64,000 nt of DNA from Xanthostigma xanthostigma (taxonomy: Eukaryota > Arthropoda > Insecta > Raphidioptera > Raphidiidae). The notes under the pieces are model-generated. The model was not told the DNA's origin, did no database searches, and was given only the letters and a program-made list of their open reading frames with translations. A program made the position numbers and the translations under genes. This document shows, in pieces, positions 55,053 through 64,000 of this stretch (the stretch's first letter is position 1; each line of letters starts with the position of its first letter). Location: the NCBI GenBank assembly GCA_963575645.1, contig OY754469.1, positions 13,348,001-13,412,000 of the forward strand. Direction: 5' to 3'.

Positions 55053-57554
55053 TAAAATTTTTTCAGCAATATATTAAATTTTAACGCAAATTATTGCATT
55101 TTTATCTTTCTATTTTAAAGTAATCGCGAAAACGCTTGTGACGTCACGCCTCAGTGACAGTTAGCATTAGTTGTTGTATTTATGGGTGCAGAGGTGTAGT
55201 TCAGAGGTATTTCTTAGAAAGGTATGTATATTTACTTGATGGTATGACTTGTATTACGTATTTTCTTAAAGGCAGGTACTTAGTAGTAAAAATAGTTTTC
55301 TTTAGTTACAAGTTAACCAACCTCAAAAATAACCTATGACACAAGTGTTATGAAATATCACAAAAAAACGAATAAACAATAAATCAACTAATTAAATGAT
55401 GCATAAGTGAATGATCGCAACAAAAATTTAAGCGACATGGTGATTATTTACTTCAAGTGTTGATATTCTATTTGATTTAAGAAGGCGTGACGTCATTCGG
55501 GATGTCAGTCAACAGGGCTGATTACAGTATTTTATTAAAAATCTTATTAATCTCAATGTTTAAATTAATACTGGGTCATTTTTTAGAATCCTTTCAACAT
55601 ATATTTTTCTGTAAAACCTTCTTTGATTCTTTTATAATGTCATCATGCCTATTGTTCGTCGCTACGCGAGACGTAGCGTTGACCGATCGCTGTTCCCACT
55701 CTTCTCACTACGCAGATTCCCCAGCTTGCTACTATCTTCTCTAAACTCTGCAAGGTAAACATAATCTTTTTTTGCGTATACCGAAGAAAAAGTTTGGTAG
55801 CAACTGTAATAAATTTCCCCCATCGCATAGAATATATGCGCGATATGCATTTATAAGTGCAAGCACAAGTATTTATGAACACTGGATTTGAATTAGACGT
55901 AACTGAAAACACACCTGAATGCGGTGAGAGCTGGAGAATTAATACATCATCTGCATACCAGACGAACTCAGTGTATCGCAGAGACAACGTGCTTGGAAAT
56001 TGAAAATGTGCATTCAGACATCGCGGATGAGGAATTCACTCCACTAACAGTTTCATTTAAATTGTTGTTAGCACACTGGCATAGGCGCGGTATTCAATAA
56101 CATCGTCAAGTGTGAATATTGCTATCGTATTGTGTCCACATGACTCTTTATTGGGAGCTGGCTCAGTGCGCTCCGCTCACTAAAAAGAGTCGCTCAGAGG
56201 GAATCGTTCAAAGGAGCGACACTAGACAGTTCGCACTACACAAGAGTGCAGACTGCAGAGGTGTGAACTGTCACCATGCATGCTCAGGAGTCACGTAGCA
56301 TTGCACAGTACAATACACACACTCAGCTCTGAGCTCATTTTAATATGATTCTGATCTTATATTATTCGCATTTAGGATAAAGTATAATAAAAGCTTAACA
56401 ATAATAATGTTTATTGTTACAATATTATATCTTTGTCAACGACGTCAATGTGAGTGATTTAAGTCACTGTAAGCTTAGTACTATTACATTTACAGTGTGT
56501 ACCAAACAAAACTACAAAGCTAGCTTCAAAACAAGCATCTTGTGAAGCAAAAACATAAAAGTCATCACGAAACTCAGCGCCACAGCACGTCTGAAACCTA
56601 GCACCAAATCTAGCAAGGAATCTAGTGGCAAAACTAACGACGCGTGCAGCGGCATTTATGTGGCGAGATACAACGAAAGCGATTAATCGCTTGAATACTA
56701 ACATATCGAGTCATATAATTTCTCTGTCGTTCCAGTTTTCGCTGTCTAGCGATTTGGGCAAACAGTATTAAAAAAGGCTCCCTAAATTTTTATATTGCAG
56801 TGAATCTAGATATTGGTTTGTATTAATATTAATATAGAAAAAGTATTTTATGACAAATAAATTAGTACTTTGTAATCAAGCCTACTGTACCGAAGCGTCA
56901 TCTATGAACCACTTTATCGCCGACTTATGTAGATAAAAACAGCATTCGACTGGAAACTCTTTTGATGAGAGAGACGTGAACCCAGCAATGACGTGTGTAT
57001 TAGGAATCGTCAAATTTGTTATTATATTATTGTAATAACTCGATTATTCGAATTTTGCGGATATAGGTAGGTATACTGTCGAAATTAAAAATGTTTGATA
57101 GACTTCGACGGCACTTATCTACGAAACTATTAATACAGAAAAAAGTAGGTTTCACGGAGTCGAGTTTGTAATAGTTAATGAAAGACTACGAGATTTTTTC
57201 TCAGCCCTGTTCTCATTCAAGTACTAAATAGAAGCACTCTAAATATGTTGTTCGTTGTTGGAAATGCACAGAAAATAATCGGATGTGAGTTAAATACGTC
57301 CCTTCGTCAAGATCTTAAGAAATATGTACTCTCATTTTAGATCCCGCGAACCCCATGCCGGCTCATGCTGTGGCTATACAAAAAAAAAAATAAAAATTAA
57401 CATAAATATTTAAAAAAGTTGAATCACAAATTAAAATCTAATGACCTTAGTTGTTGAGCGTCTATGATCTACAACAACTAACTTTAATCATAAACTATGC
57501 CTACTGTCTGAGCTTGAAAATAGTCGAGAATAGGTTATAAATGAAAACATAAAT
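55053..57554. other. unassigned DNA with a few remnants
   Basis: A minus-strand frame at 55649-55987 contains the letters WYADDVLI but no other reverse transcriptase motif. At 56150-56300 a GC-richer block (GGCTCAGTGCGCTCCGCTCA) may be a hAT remnant. At 56812-56850 a Helitron-like 5' end matches 34784-34815. No gene supported. Confidence 0.35.
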
Positions 57555-57883
57555 GTTGGTTAAAAATCTTAAATCTCCGAAAGTTCTTCACCGATTGCTT
57601 TGAAATTTTGACATAACGTTGCATTCGAATACGCGCGTGTTTTTATGTACCTATTATATAGATGTCAGACCTGGGAAACGTACTTTTTTTAGGTGAAAAC
57701 ATGCTTTTATTGAAAAGTAGCGCCATCTGTTGGACGTTAAAGCGGCACACGTTATACTAAATATTTTACCACAATGGGGGGCGTTAAAGCAACACCGCAC
57801 TATACTGAACATTTTACGGCATCTGTTGAACACACGCAAACCAGACTGAGCCATAGCAAGCAACACGTGGCCGGGTACAGCCA
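57555..57883 (+). mobile_element. Helitron family G, 3' part
   Basis: CACCGATTGCTTTGAAATTT, ATACGCGCGTGTTTTTATGT and subrepeats with GCGCCATCTGTTGGACGTTA match 47191-47623. Near the 3' end the text GGCCGGGTACAG is reached, but CTAG is replaced by the start of a family C Helitron. Confidence 0.65.
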
Positions 57884-58383
57884 TCTATATAATCTCGTGA
57901 CACGATGTTCGTCCGCGGTAATCTCCGAAACTACTGAACCGATTTTAATGAAATTTTGTAAGTGTGTCTCGCTTAGTTCAGCTTACACTACATATGGGAT
58001 AGTTTTTATTTTATTTATTGTAAGAAACAGGGAGAGAGGGAGTATGAGAGACTATCCTTATATAATATAAAGTATATCTATATCGTGTCTTAGTAACATG
58101 TAGCGACATCTGATATAATTTACTCATAGCTATTAACAAAAAACTGTTTTAGTACCAACTAGCGACATCTGATAGATTTTGCTCAAAGCTAACAGTTCAG
58201 AAGCAAACAAAAAAACTGTTTCAGTACTAACTAGCGACATCTGATAGATTTTGCTCAAAGCTATTAGTTCAGAGGCAAATCTGGTACAATTTGCTCAGAG
58301 CTATTAGTTCTGATACCGCATACGAAATACATTTTGCAGAATCATATCCATCGCACCTGGGTGAAACCGGGCCGGGTCGCTAG
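57884..58383 (+). mobile_element. Helitron family C, both ends
   Basis: TCTATATAATCTCGTGACAC after A; ...GGGCCGGGTCGCTAG before T. Three direct subrepeats with TAGCGACATCTGATAGATTT and GCTCAAAGCTATTAGTTCAG. Its 5' end lies where the family G Helitron should end, so one element inserted at the terminus of the other. Confidence 0.75.
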
Positions 58384-59017
58384 TTGAATATAATAATTAT
58401 TAATTACAAAACTACCAACTGTCACACAAACTATTAATAAAATTCATGATAAATATTTGTGTAGATCACGACAAGTGTATATACTCATATTACAATAATA
58501 AAAAAGATGCCTGCCTACACGAGATAAATACTTTATTATAATCTGGTTGCGATGAGTCGACTGATATTCCATGTTACATGTGACAGATGTGTTTATTTTT
58601 TCTATTAAAAGAAACCGGTGTATTTATGTCATACATGAGCTGTTGAGTAATTCAGTCATTTAAACTGCAGTTAATTGATGAAGTTAGACCCTATTACCAG
58701 AAGTCAACGAGTTAAATTGTGGAAAAAAAATTTCTTCGACTGAGCAGAACAGGACTAACAGATTTCAAGATTTGAAAAAAACTGAGTATTTTTTAAATTG
58801 CGCAATTAGGATTCCTTGACATCAGCCTCCCACGTCTGTGTTTTATAGCTAAATTTTTGGTTCTGAGTTACAAAAAAAAAATAGTAACTGATCGCATTGA
58901 ATTTTTTCAATTCTGATAAATTTTTGTTTTTTCTTTTTAGACTTCCTCATTTTTTAATACATTTTTTTAATATTAATGATATTTAATACAATAAAAAAAA
59001 TTACCTAATATAAAAAA
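58384..59017. other. unassigned AT-rich DNA
   Basis: No supported feature. Confidence 0.4.
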
Positions 59018-59185
59018 AAGGTTTTGGATCATAAATAAGCTTTAACAATTTTACGCTAGTGGTCAACGTTTTACCACCATTTGATCAGCTTGAGGCCCTG
59101 AAGATGAAAATAAATTTTTCGAAACGTTAGCCACTAGCGTAACATTGGTAAAGCTTATTTATTTATGATCCTCAACCAAAACCTT
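59018..59185. repeat. foldback element with CTGAAGA...CGAAACGTT core
   Basis: Arms of about 55 bp (AAGGTTTTGGATCATAAATA, TTACGCTAGTGG) pair across a 50-bp loop. CTGAAGATG...TTCGAAACGTTAG opens the right arm. The same type of core is in the 60093 element and the 21.9-kb sequence. Confidence 0.65.
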
Positions 59186-59250
59186 CCTTCATCGTTACAT
59201 TCTATTGTATCAACACTACTTTATACTGGAGACATAAAAAAAAACATTTT

Positions 59251-59323
59251 CGTCCAACGTGGGGCTCGGACCCACGACTCTGCGGTAAAGAAACGTGTAG
59301 CTCTACCACAGAGCAAATCTTTA
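59251..59323 (-). pseudogene. tRNA-like sequence, degenerate
   Basis: Minus strand: GCTCTGTGGTAGAGC (D arm), GTGGGTCCGAGCCCCAC (a perfect T arm) and TTGGACG acceptor side. The anticodon stem does not pair. The TTGGACG ending and T arm resemble those of the 17792-17864 tRNA-Lys-like sequence. Either tRNA pseudogenes or heads of a tRNA-derived retroposon. Confidence 0.55.
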
Positions 59324-60092
59324 GCTTGTATGTATTGCTTGATATTAATATATACCAAGTTGACGTGCAATTCATTAATAATATTATAACGATTCATTGC
59401 CCTAGAGTTTTTAAATCCTGATAATTTTCGTTCAATTTACACCGAATTCTGAGCGATCCTTTTGATAATAATACAGCAAGCGTTTATTCCGAAAATTTTT
59501 AGAAAATAGAAAAAATCCCTCATAATATATATTGTTGAATTCGTGTTTCAATAAGCTTTTGTTTAACACCCTACACGATGCAAAGGCGTAAATATGGGGT
59601 GGTAAAGGGGGTAAATACCTCCCCAGGACCATAATAATAAAAAATAATACTGAAAACATTACGAATACCTAACCAAAAAACAAAATTTAGACAAGATTGC
59701 AACAGCGGATTTTATAATATAATTAGTTTGGAAATTAATATTTTGCTTGATATCTTCCTTCGTGAGTATTTTTGTTTGATATTAATAAAACTTTTAAAAA
59801 TATATTGATTTTTTTGTTCTACCCTCACCAGAAAAAAAATATCACGATTCCCTTGAAAATTTGTTTTAATTCCTCAATGTATCTCCAGAAATTAAGACCC
59901 AGAATCAAAACTTTTGGATTTGGACCACCAAAATCTATCCTTGTACCAAATTTCAAAGGTTAATGCTAAAAAGTTTCAGAGAAAATAGTCTGTGACACGG
60001 ACGGACGGAGACCGAAGTGATTCCATAGGTGTTCCGTTTTGAACGGAACACTAAAAATAATAGTAAGTAAAGAACAAGCGATCCAAAAATAA
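59324..60092. other. unassigned AT-rich DNA
   Basis: At 59930-60055 GACACGGACGGACGGAGACC and GTTCCGTTTTGAACGGAACA form the edge of the common insect GGTTCCGT-type repeat. Nothing else supported. Confidence 0.35.
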
Positions 60093-60331
60093 GTTGTTAA
60101 CAATTTTGTAGACAACGTTTACAGTGGCCAAAGGATCCAGAAAATGCCGTCAAATTTGTAATGTCAAAATATTTCTTTATTATTTTGACATTACATATTT
60201 GACGGCATTTGTACTCTGAGGATGATTTACCCTTCGAAACGTTAGTTAATAAATGCAAATTTAATATCTGTAATTGCGTTTTTCTGGATCCTTTGGCCAC
60301 TGTAGACGTTGTCTACAAAATTGTTAACAAC
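60093..60331. repeat. nested double foldback element
   Basis: Outer arms of 54 bp (GTTGTTAACAATTTTGTAGA, CAAAGGATCCAGAAAA) are almost perfect. Inside, a second inverted pair (GCCGTCAAATTTGTAATGTC, about 27 bp arms) lies to the left, and CTCTGAGGATG...TTCGAAACGTTAG to the right. Non-coding. Confidence 0.75.
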
Positions 60332-61096
60332 TAAAAATAATATTAAAATCCGTCTCTGATGTAAAATAGGGAGGCAAATATACAAATCTTCATCACGCGA
60401 GATAATGCAATCTGCGACCCATTAAAAATAAACATTCTCAGTTAAAGCAACGACGTACGGCTGACAATTAGCTCATTAAGGGTACGTAGGAAGAGATATC
60501 AGTAACATCCGTCGGTGATTACGACACAAAACATACCACAATGACATAATTAAACATTGCTGCCAAGAAAATAAAACGGTCGTAAACATTTTTTGTGAAA
60601 ATCTTATCTCGCTTTCTCTCTCTCTCCTTTTCATTCTTACTTCTCTATTTTTGAAGACTGTTTCACTTAATGAGTTTTTTTTGATCGGAAACTAAGAAAA
60701 TATATTAAAAAGAAAATTAGTTTGTTTTTCTTCTATCTACTGCGTCTGTTAAGACTTTAGATTGATAGCTTTTCTTTAAGCACAGTTGAAATATTTTCTT
60801 TTAATGTTTTGTATTTTTATAGTTATTTTGAAATTATTAGATTGGCAATAATTTATTCGCATTGTCTATATTTTTTACTTGAATATGTATGGCATACCGT
60901 TTGACTTTGCAGATCAATAAAAGATATTTTTCTCATTGTAAAATATGTACCTAAAGCATAATAACTGTCCCTCGAAATATTGATTCTATGAAGTTCCTAC
61001 AATTTCGAATTAAAATTATCAAAAGTCACGATCATTTTAATTCATATCCGTATTAACTACGTATTAACTATCACTTTTGAGTTGTTTTATAGCGGT
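60332..61096. other. unassigned AT-rich DNA
   Basis: No supported feature. Confidence 0.4.
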
Positions 61097-61625
61097 AGAG
61101 CCAGTAGCCGGATAACAAGACATACTATTTAAATAAACCTGAAATTTTTATATGTTATTTATAGTAATATTATAAGCCTATATTTATGATGGCTGACATT
61201 TCCTCCGGTTGTAACATCCCGGCTGACACAATAAAAGGTCCGCTGTATGAGTGAGATGAAATTATAATGCAAACATATGAGTATTCGATGTTTTTTTTTT
61301 TTTGATAGCTTCATGAAATTTATTTGTTTACACATACACACACACACACACACGCAGAGTTTAAGAAAAAAATATTCCATGGAAACAAATAAACAACCTA
61401 TATTTCATGAAAAAAGCCATCGAATGCTCTCACTAGCACCATGTTTGCATAATAATATCATCGCGGCGCTCATACAGCGAACCTTTTATTGTGTTTGTGG
61501 GGATGTTAGAACCGGAGAAAATGTCTGCCATCATAAATACAGGATTATAATATTAGGTACTATAAATAACATAAAAATTTCAGGTTTGTAAACATAATAT
61601 GTGTTGTCATCCGGCTACTGGCTCT
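61097..61625. mobile_element. foldback element with about 220-bp arms and AC loop
   Basis: AGAGCCAGTAGCCGGAT at the left and ATCCGGCTACTGGCTCT at the right start arms of about 220 bp with about 85-90 percent agreement by eye (shared CCTGAAATTTTTAT, TTTATGATGGC, AATAAAAGG). The loop holds an AC microsatellite (61331-61353). Frames on both strands share the arm text and are not genes. No target duplication found. Confidence 0.75.
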
Positions 61626-62268
61626 TCAGCAATTACTAATATTAAGTAAAATTGTCCTAATTACAAAATCAATATTTATATTCTAAATTATAAACGTTCT
61701 AAATATATTTCGGAACACTATTTATTAAAAAAAATTACCCTAACAGTTCTTTTCAGAAACATGCAAACAAAAAAGCAGTTAGGAAGTAAAATAGAATATC
61801 TTAATAACGAAAATAAATTTTAAGTTTAAAAATATTAAGATGAAAAAAGGTTTAAGAAAGGTGTGCATATATTACACACAAAAACGGGAAAACGGTGAAT
61901 ATTTTTTCATTATAATTTAATATAAAATTTATACGAACACACGCAGCATTATTTAAAAACGACGGAAGGTAAAGCTGCGGAAGTTAATGAATTTTTTTAC
62001 AAACAGTTTGCACACATAATTAGAAAGATAAATTAATTTATATACCGTATTACTATACAACTGGGGTTTCTCTATCACAAGTTATTCTGTTTCAATTTTT
62101 AAGTAGCTTTACTAGACAATTTAACAATTAAAACAAGTCTGACGTCCCCTAAAAAGCAAAGTTTACAAATACTACCAAAATCGATAGTATGGAGGTAATA
62201 TTTTTTACAGAAGGCAAAAAATTAATTTTTTAAACTAGGAACTCAATAATTTTTCAAGTTTGAATTAA
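61626..62268. other. unassigned AT-rich DNA
   Basis: No supported feature. Confidence 0.4.
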
Positions 62269-62501
62269 TCTATACAAATATTACAAAGAGGTAAAGTTTG
62301 TAGGTTTGGATGTAGAAAGTGTTCTCCGAAACTACTCATCCGATTTCAAAATTTTTTTACCAATATTTAGAATGGTAATTCAAGATGGACATTAAATCGC
62401 GTTAAAATAAAAGCGTTTTTCATGGAGACCAATTTTGCAACGTAAGTCGACGAAAAAAGTAGCAATCTACAAATTCGGGAGAAGCTGGACCGGGCTGCTA
62501 G
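62269..62501 (+). mobile_element. short non-autonomous Helitron, both ends
   Basis: TCTATACAAATATTACAAAG after A; GAAGCTGGACCGGGCTGCTAG ends before T at 62502. The interior has CTCCGAAACTACTCATCCGA, a phrase common near 5' ends of insect Helitrons. 233 bp; a third Helitron family in the window. Confidence 0.7.
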
Positions 62502-62516
62502 TTGTTTATAAATATA

Positions 62517-62570
62517 CTAGTGGCCCGTCCCGATTTCACCTGGGTACGATAGATATAATTCTGCAAATAG
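62517..62570 (-). mobile_element. Helitron family C 3'-end fragment
   Basis: CTAG then TGGCCCGTCCCGATTTCACC and TATAATTCTGCAAA (plus-strand text), the 3' terminus of family C on the minus strand, cut off by the family E element beside it. It lies 15 bp from the end of the preceding Helitron. Confidence 0.65.
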
Positions 62571-63052
62571 TATAATATTCTTTTGCAAAATGAATGTGTA
62601 CCTATACTACCGAAGAAAATATTCAAATGATTACAACATAATCGGACTTTTTTTTTTTTTTTGAGACATTAAATTCCCAAAAATACTTAAATATGGTGCG
62701 AGATCAAATATCTCCGCCTATTCGTGTTGAACCTAAAGACATTGGGTCACTGATTTACCAACGCGCATACGTCATACCAGTCAGACAATTTTTGAATGAA
62801 ATGTTTCCAAACAGACGGAGTTGTTTTCTTGTTTTATTTTTGTACAAAAAAATTAAAATAATGATTTATAAGAGCTTTTTATTATTAAAAAAGCCAAGTC
62901 AAACAAAAATTAATCAAAATAAAATAGACATCCTCAAGATTACCACGATAATTCAATAGAAATAACAATTAATGCAGTCATGGCTAACTCTGATCCAAGT
63001 ATTTTTTCGCAATGCTAATTTCCCTATGTGCACCTTACGCGTTTACATACTG
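62571..63052. mobile_element. TIR element family E, twin copy, left end missing
   Basis: Nearly the same sequence as 36500-36984, from ATATTCTTTTGCAAAATGAA to the right terminal repeat GTTTACATACTG and TA. The left about 85 bp, with the inverted end, is missing at the junction with a Helitron fragment. The 88-codon frame starting at 62693 (MVRDQISPPIRVEPKDIGSL) is conserved in part in both copies. Confidence 0.7.
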
Positions 63053-64000
63053 TATAACCTTTTACAGCACTAGAGATATAATTTACTGTTTCCGTTGCAT
63101 AGTTTATTTTTATCAAAATTACTTTTATTAACAGTTTATTGCAAACTTTCAACAACGTCAATTCGAGAATGTTTTATGAATACACAACAAAAACTTTGTT
63201 TTAGAAATGTTTGTACTTCATAATATAAATGGAAATTTACAAACAATTTTTTTTAGAAATAGCTACGTACATTACAGCGTCTATTATTGCAGTGCACAAA
63301 TTATATTATGTTTATAGTTGGTTCTGTATTTTTATTAAAACAGGGAAAAAAATTAACACAAGCTTTTAAAATTTCCATATTTGTATACAATTCGCATCTT
63401 CACTATAGTTAGTAACTTTAGCTCGCGACTTCGCTGACGTGAACGACACTTTAAATTCATTTTTGCATTTTGACTGGAATTCTTAACCCGTGACTCTATT
63501 ATAAACAGACAAAAATCCTGGGAACACAATAATACACTAAAAAATGTCTCAAAGTTGTTCCATAAAAATTTTAGATAATCGACTCAGCAACTTTTTAGAA
63601 AAAAATTATTTTCACAAAAAAAGAAACAAAAATCGACTTCAATTCTTTGTCTTTAAGCTAAAAAGTCAAAAATTAAAAAATTAACAAAAAAGGGTCACTA
63701 TAAAGTGTAAAATAACAAAGGTCGTGTCTTTTTAATTATTATATCTGGTTTTTTTGTACCTAATTAGGTATATAATAAATTGGTGCCGACCTCAAAAACT
63801 TGGTTAATTTACGCTTTTTAGTGACCTTTTTTGGAAGGAGGTTCAATATAAAAAAAAACTTTTGCCACACGCGGATGCCACTTTTTACGCACATCCGTTT
63901 ACATGTTATCGTTAAAAACTCGTGCGATAGCTTTCAAATTCGTTTTTGGTGGCGCCCTCTTAGGCGTAGTCGCCTTCAACTCATATTAAATTTTTTATGC
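63053..64000. other. unassigned AT-rich DNA to window end
   Basis: GCTCGCGACTTCGCTGACGT at 63421 resembles a Helitron-type 3' text, and the last 150 bases are less AT-rich and run out of the window. No gene supported. Confidence 0.35.

Noticed and set aside
55649-55987. Reverse transcriptase fragment on the minus strand (WYADDVLI)
   Set aside because: No neighbouring reverse transcriptase motifs occur in this or adjacent frames, and a second frame is equally open over the same DNA; the YADD letters are probably chance.
61277-61591. 104-residue protein
   Set aside because: It reads across both arms and the AC loop of a foldback element; the similar frame on the other strand is the mirrored arm.

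Overview
The window is 64 kb of strongly AT-rich animal nuclear DNA, most probably from an insect. I see no bacterial-type gene organisation, and no complete host gene can be supported. What it does hold is a dense, layered collection of transposable elements: Helitrons with TC...CTAG ends of the kind common in Lepidoptera and other insects, hAT elements with 8-bp target duplications, foldback (long inverted repeat) elements, 5'-truncated LINEs, a tRNA-derived SINE family, and one very young Ty1/copia LTR retrotransposon. The lineage within insects cannot be fixed from the sequence alone. The window reads as intergenic or long-intron DNA.

Layout: 1-5 kb has two adjacent small foldbacks, a Helitron inside a foldback (1738-2772), and a 977-bp long-TIR element (3772-4748) inserted in an older repeat. 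At 6.0-6.6 kb there is a tandemly duplicated palindromic MITE. At 10-17 kb there are two copies of an interspersed repeat (called repeat A here). One is broken by a LINE 3' end (10450-10821), the other by the copia element (12352-16822). A candidate host exon lies on the minus strand just after it (16940-17157). At 17.4-18.1 kb there is a Helitron with an insertion that carries a degenerate tRNA-Lys. At 20-24 kb there is a full SINE with its target duplication, a foldback with nearly perfect 147-bp arms, and LINE 3'-end material. At 28-36 kb there is a hAT composite with nested insertions, several Helitrons and a second SINE.

36-46 kb holds a TA-flanked TIR element whose partial twin is at 62.6-63.1 kb, a large foldback, two LINE fragments on the minus strand, a third SINE, a candidate terminal exon (43770-43885), and a hAT element with an 8-bp duplication. 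47-64 kb holds Helitrons with internal subrepeats, a fifth copy of repeat A split by a foldback hAT MITE, a complete hAT MITE, a tiny poly(A) retrocopy, more TIR and foldback elements, and a fourth SINE.

The genes do not form a pathway. The only long intact reading frame is the copia gag-pol. The main interest lies in the order of nested insertions, in several structured elements I cannot place in a known family, and in two short exon-like islands. Coordinates of element ends were read by eye and may be off by a base or a few where no target duplication pins them.
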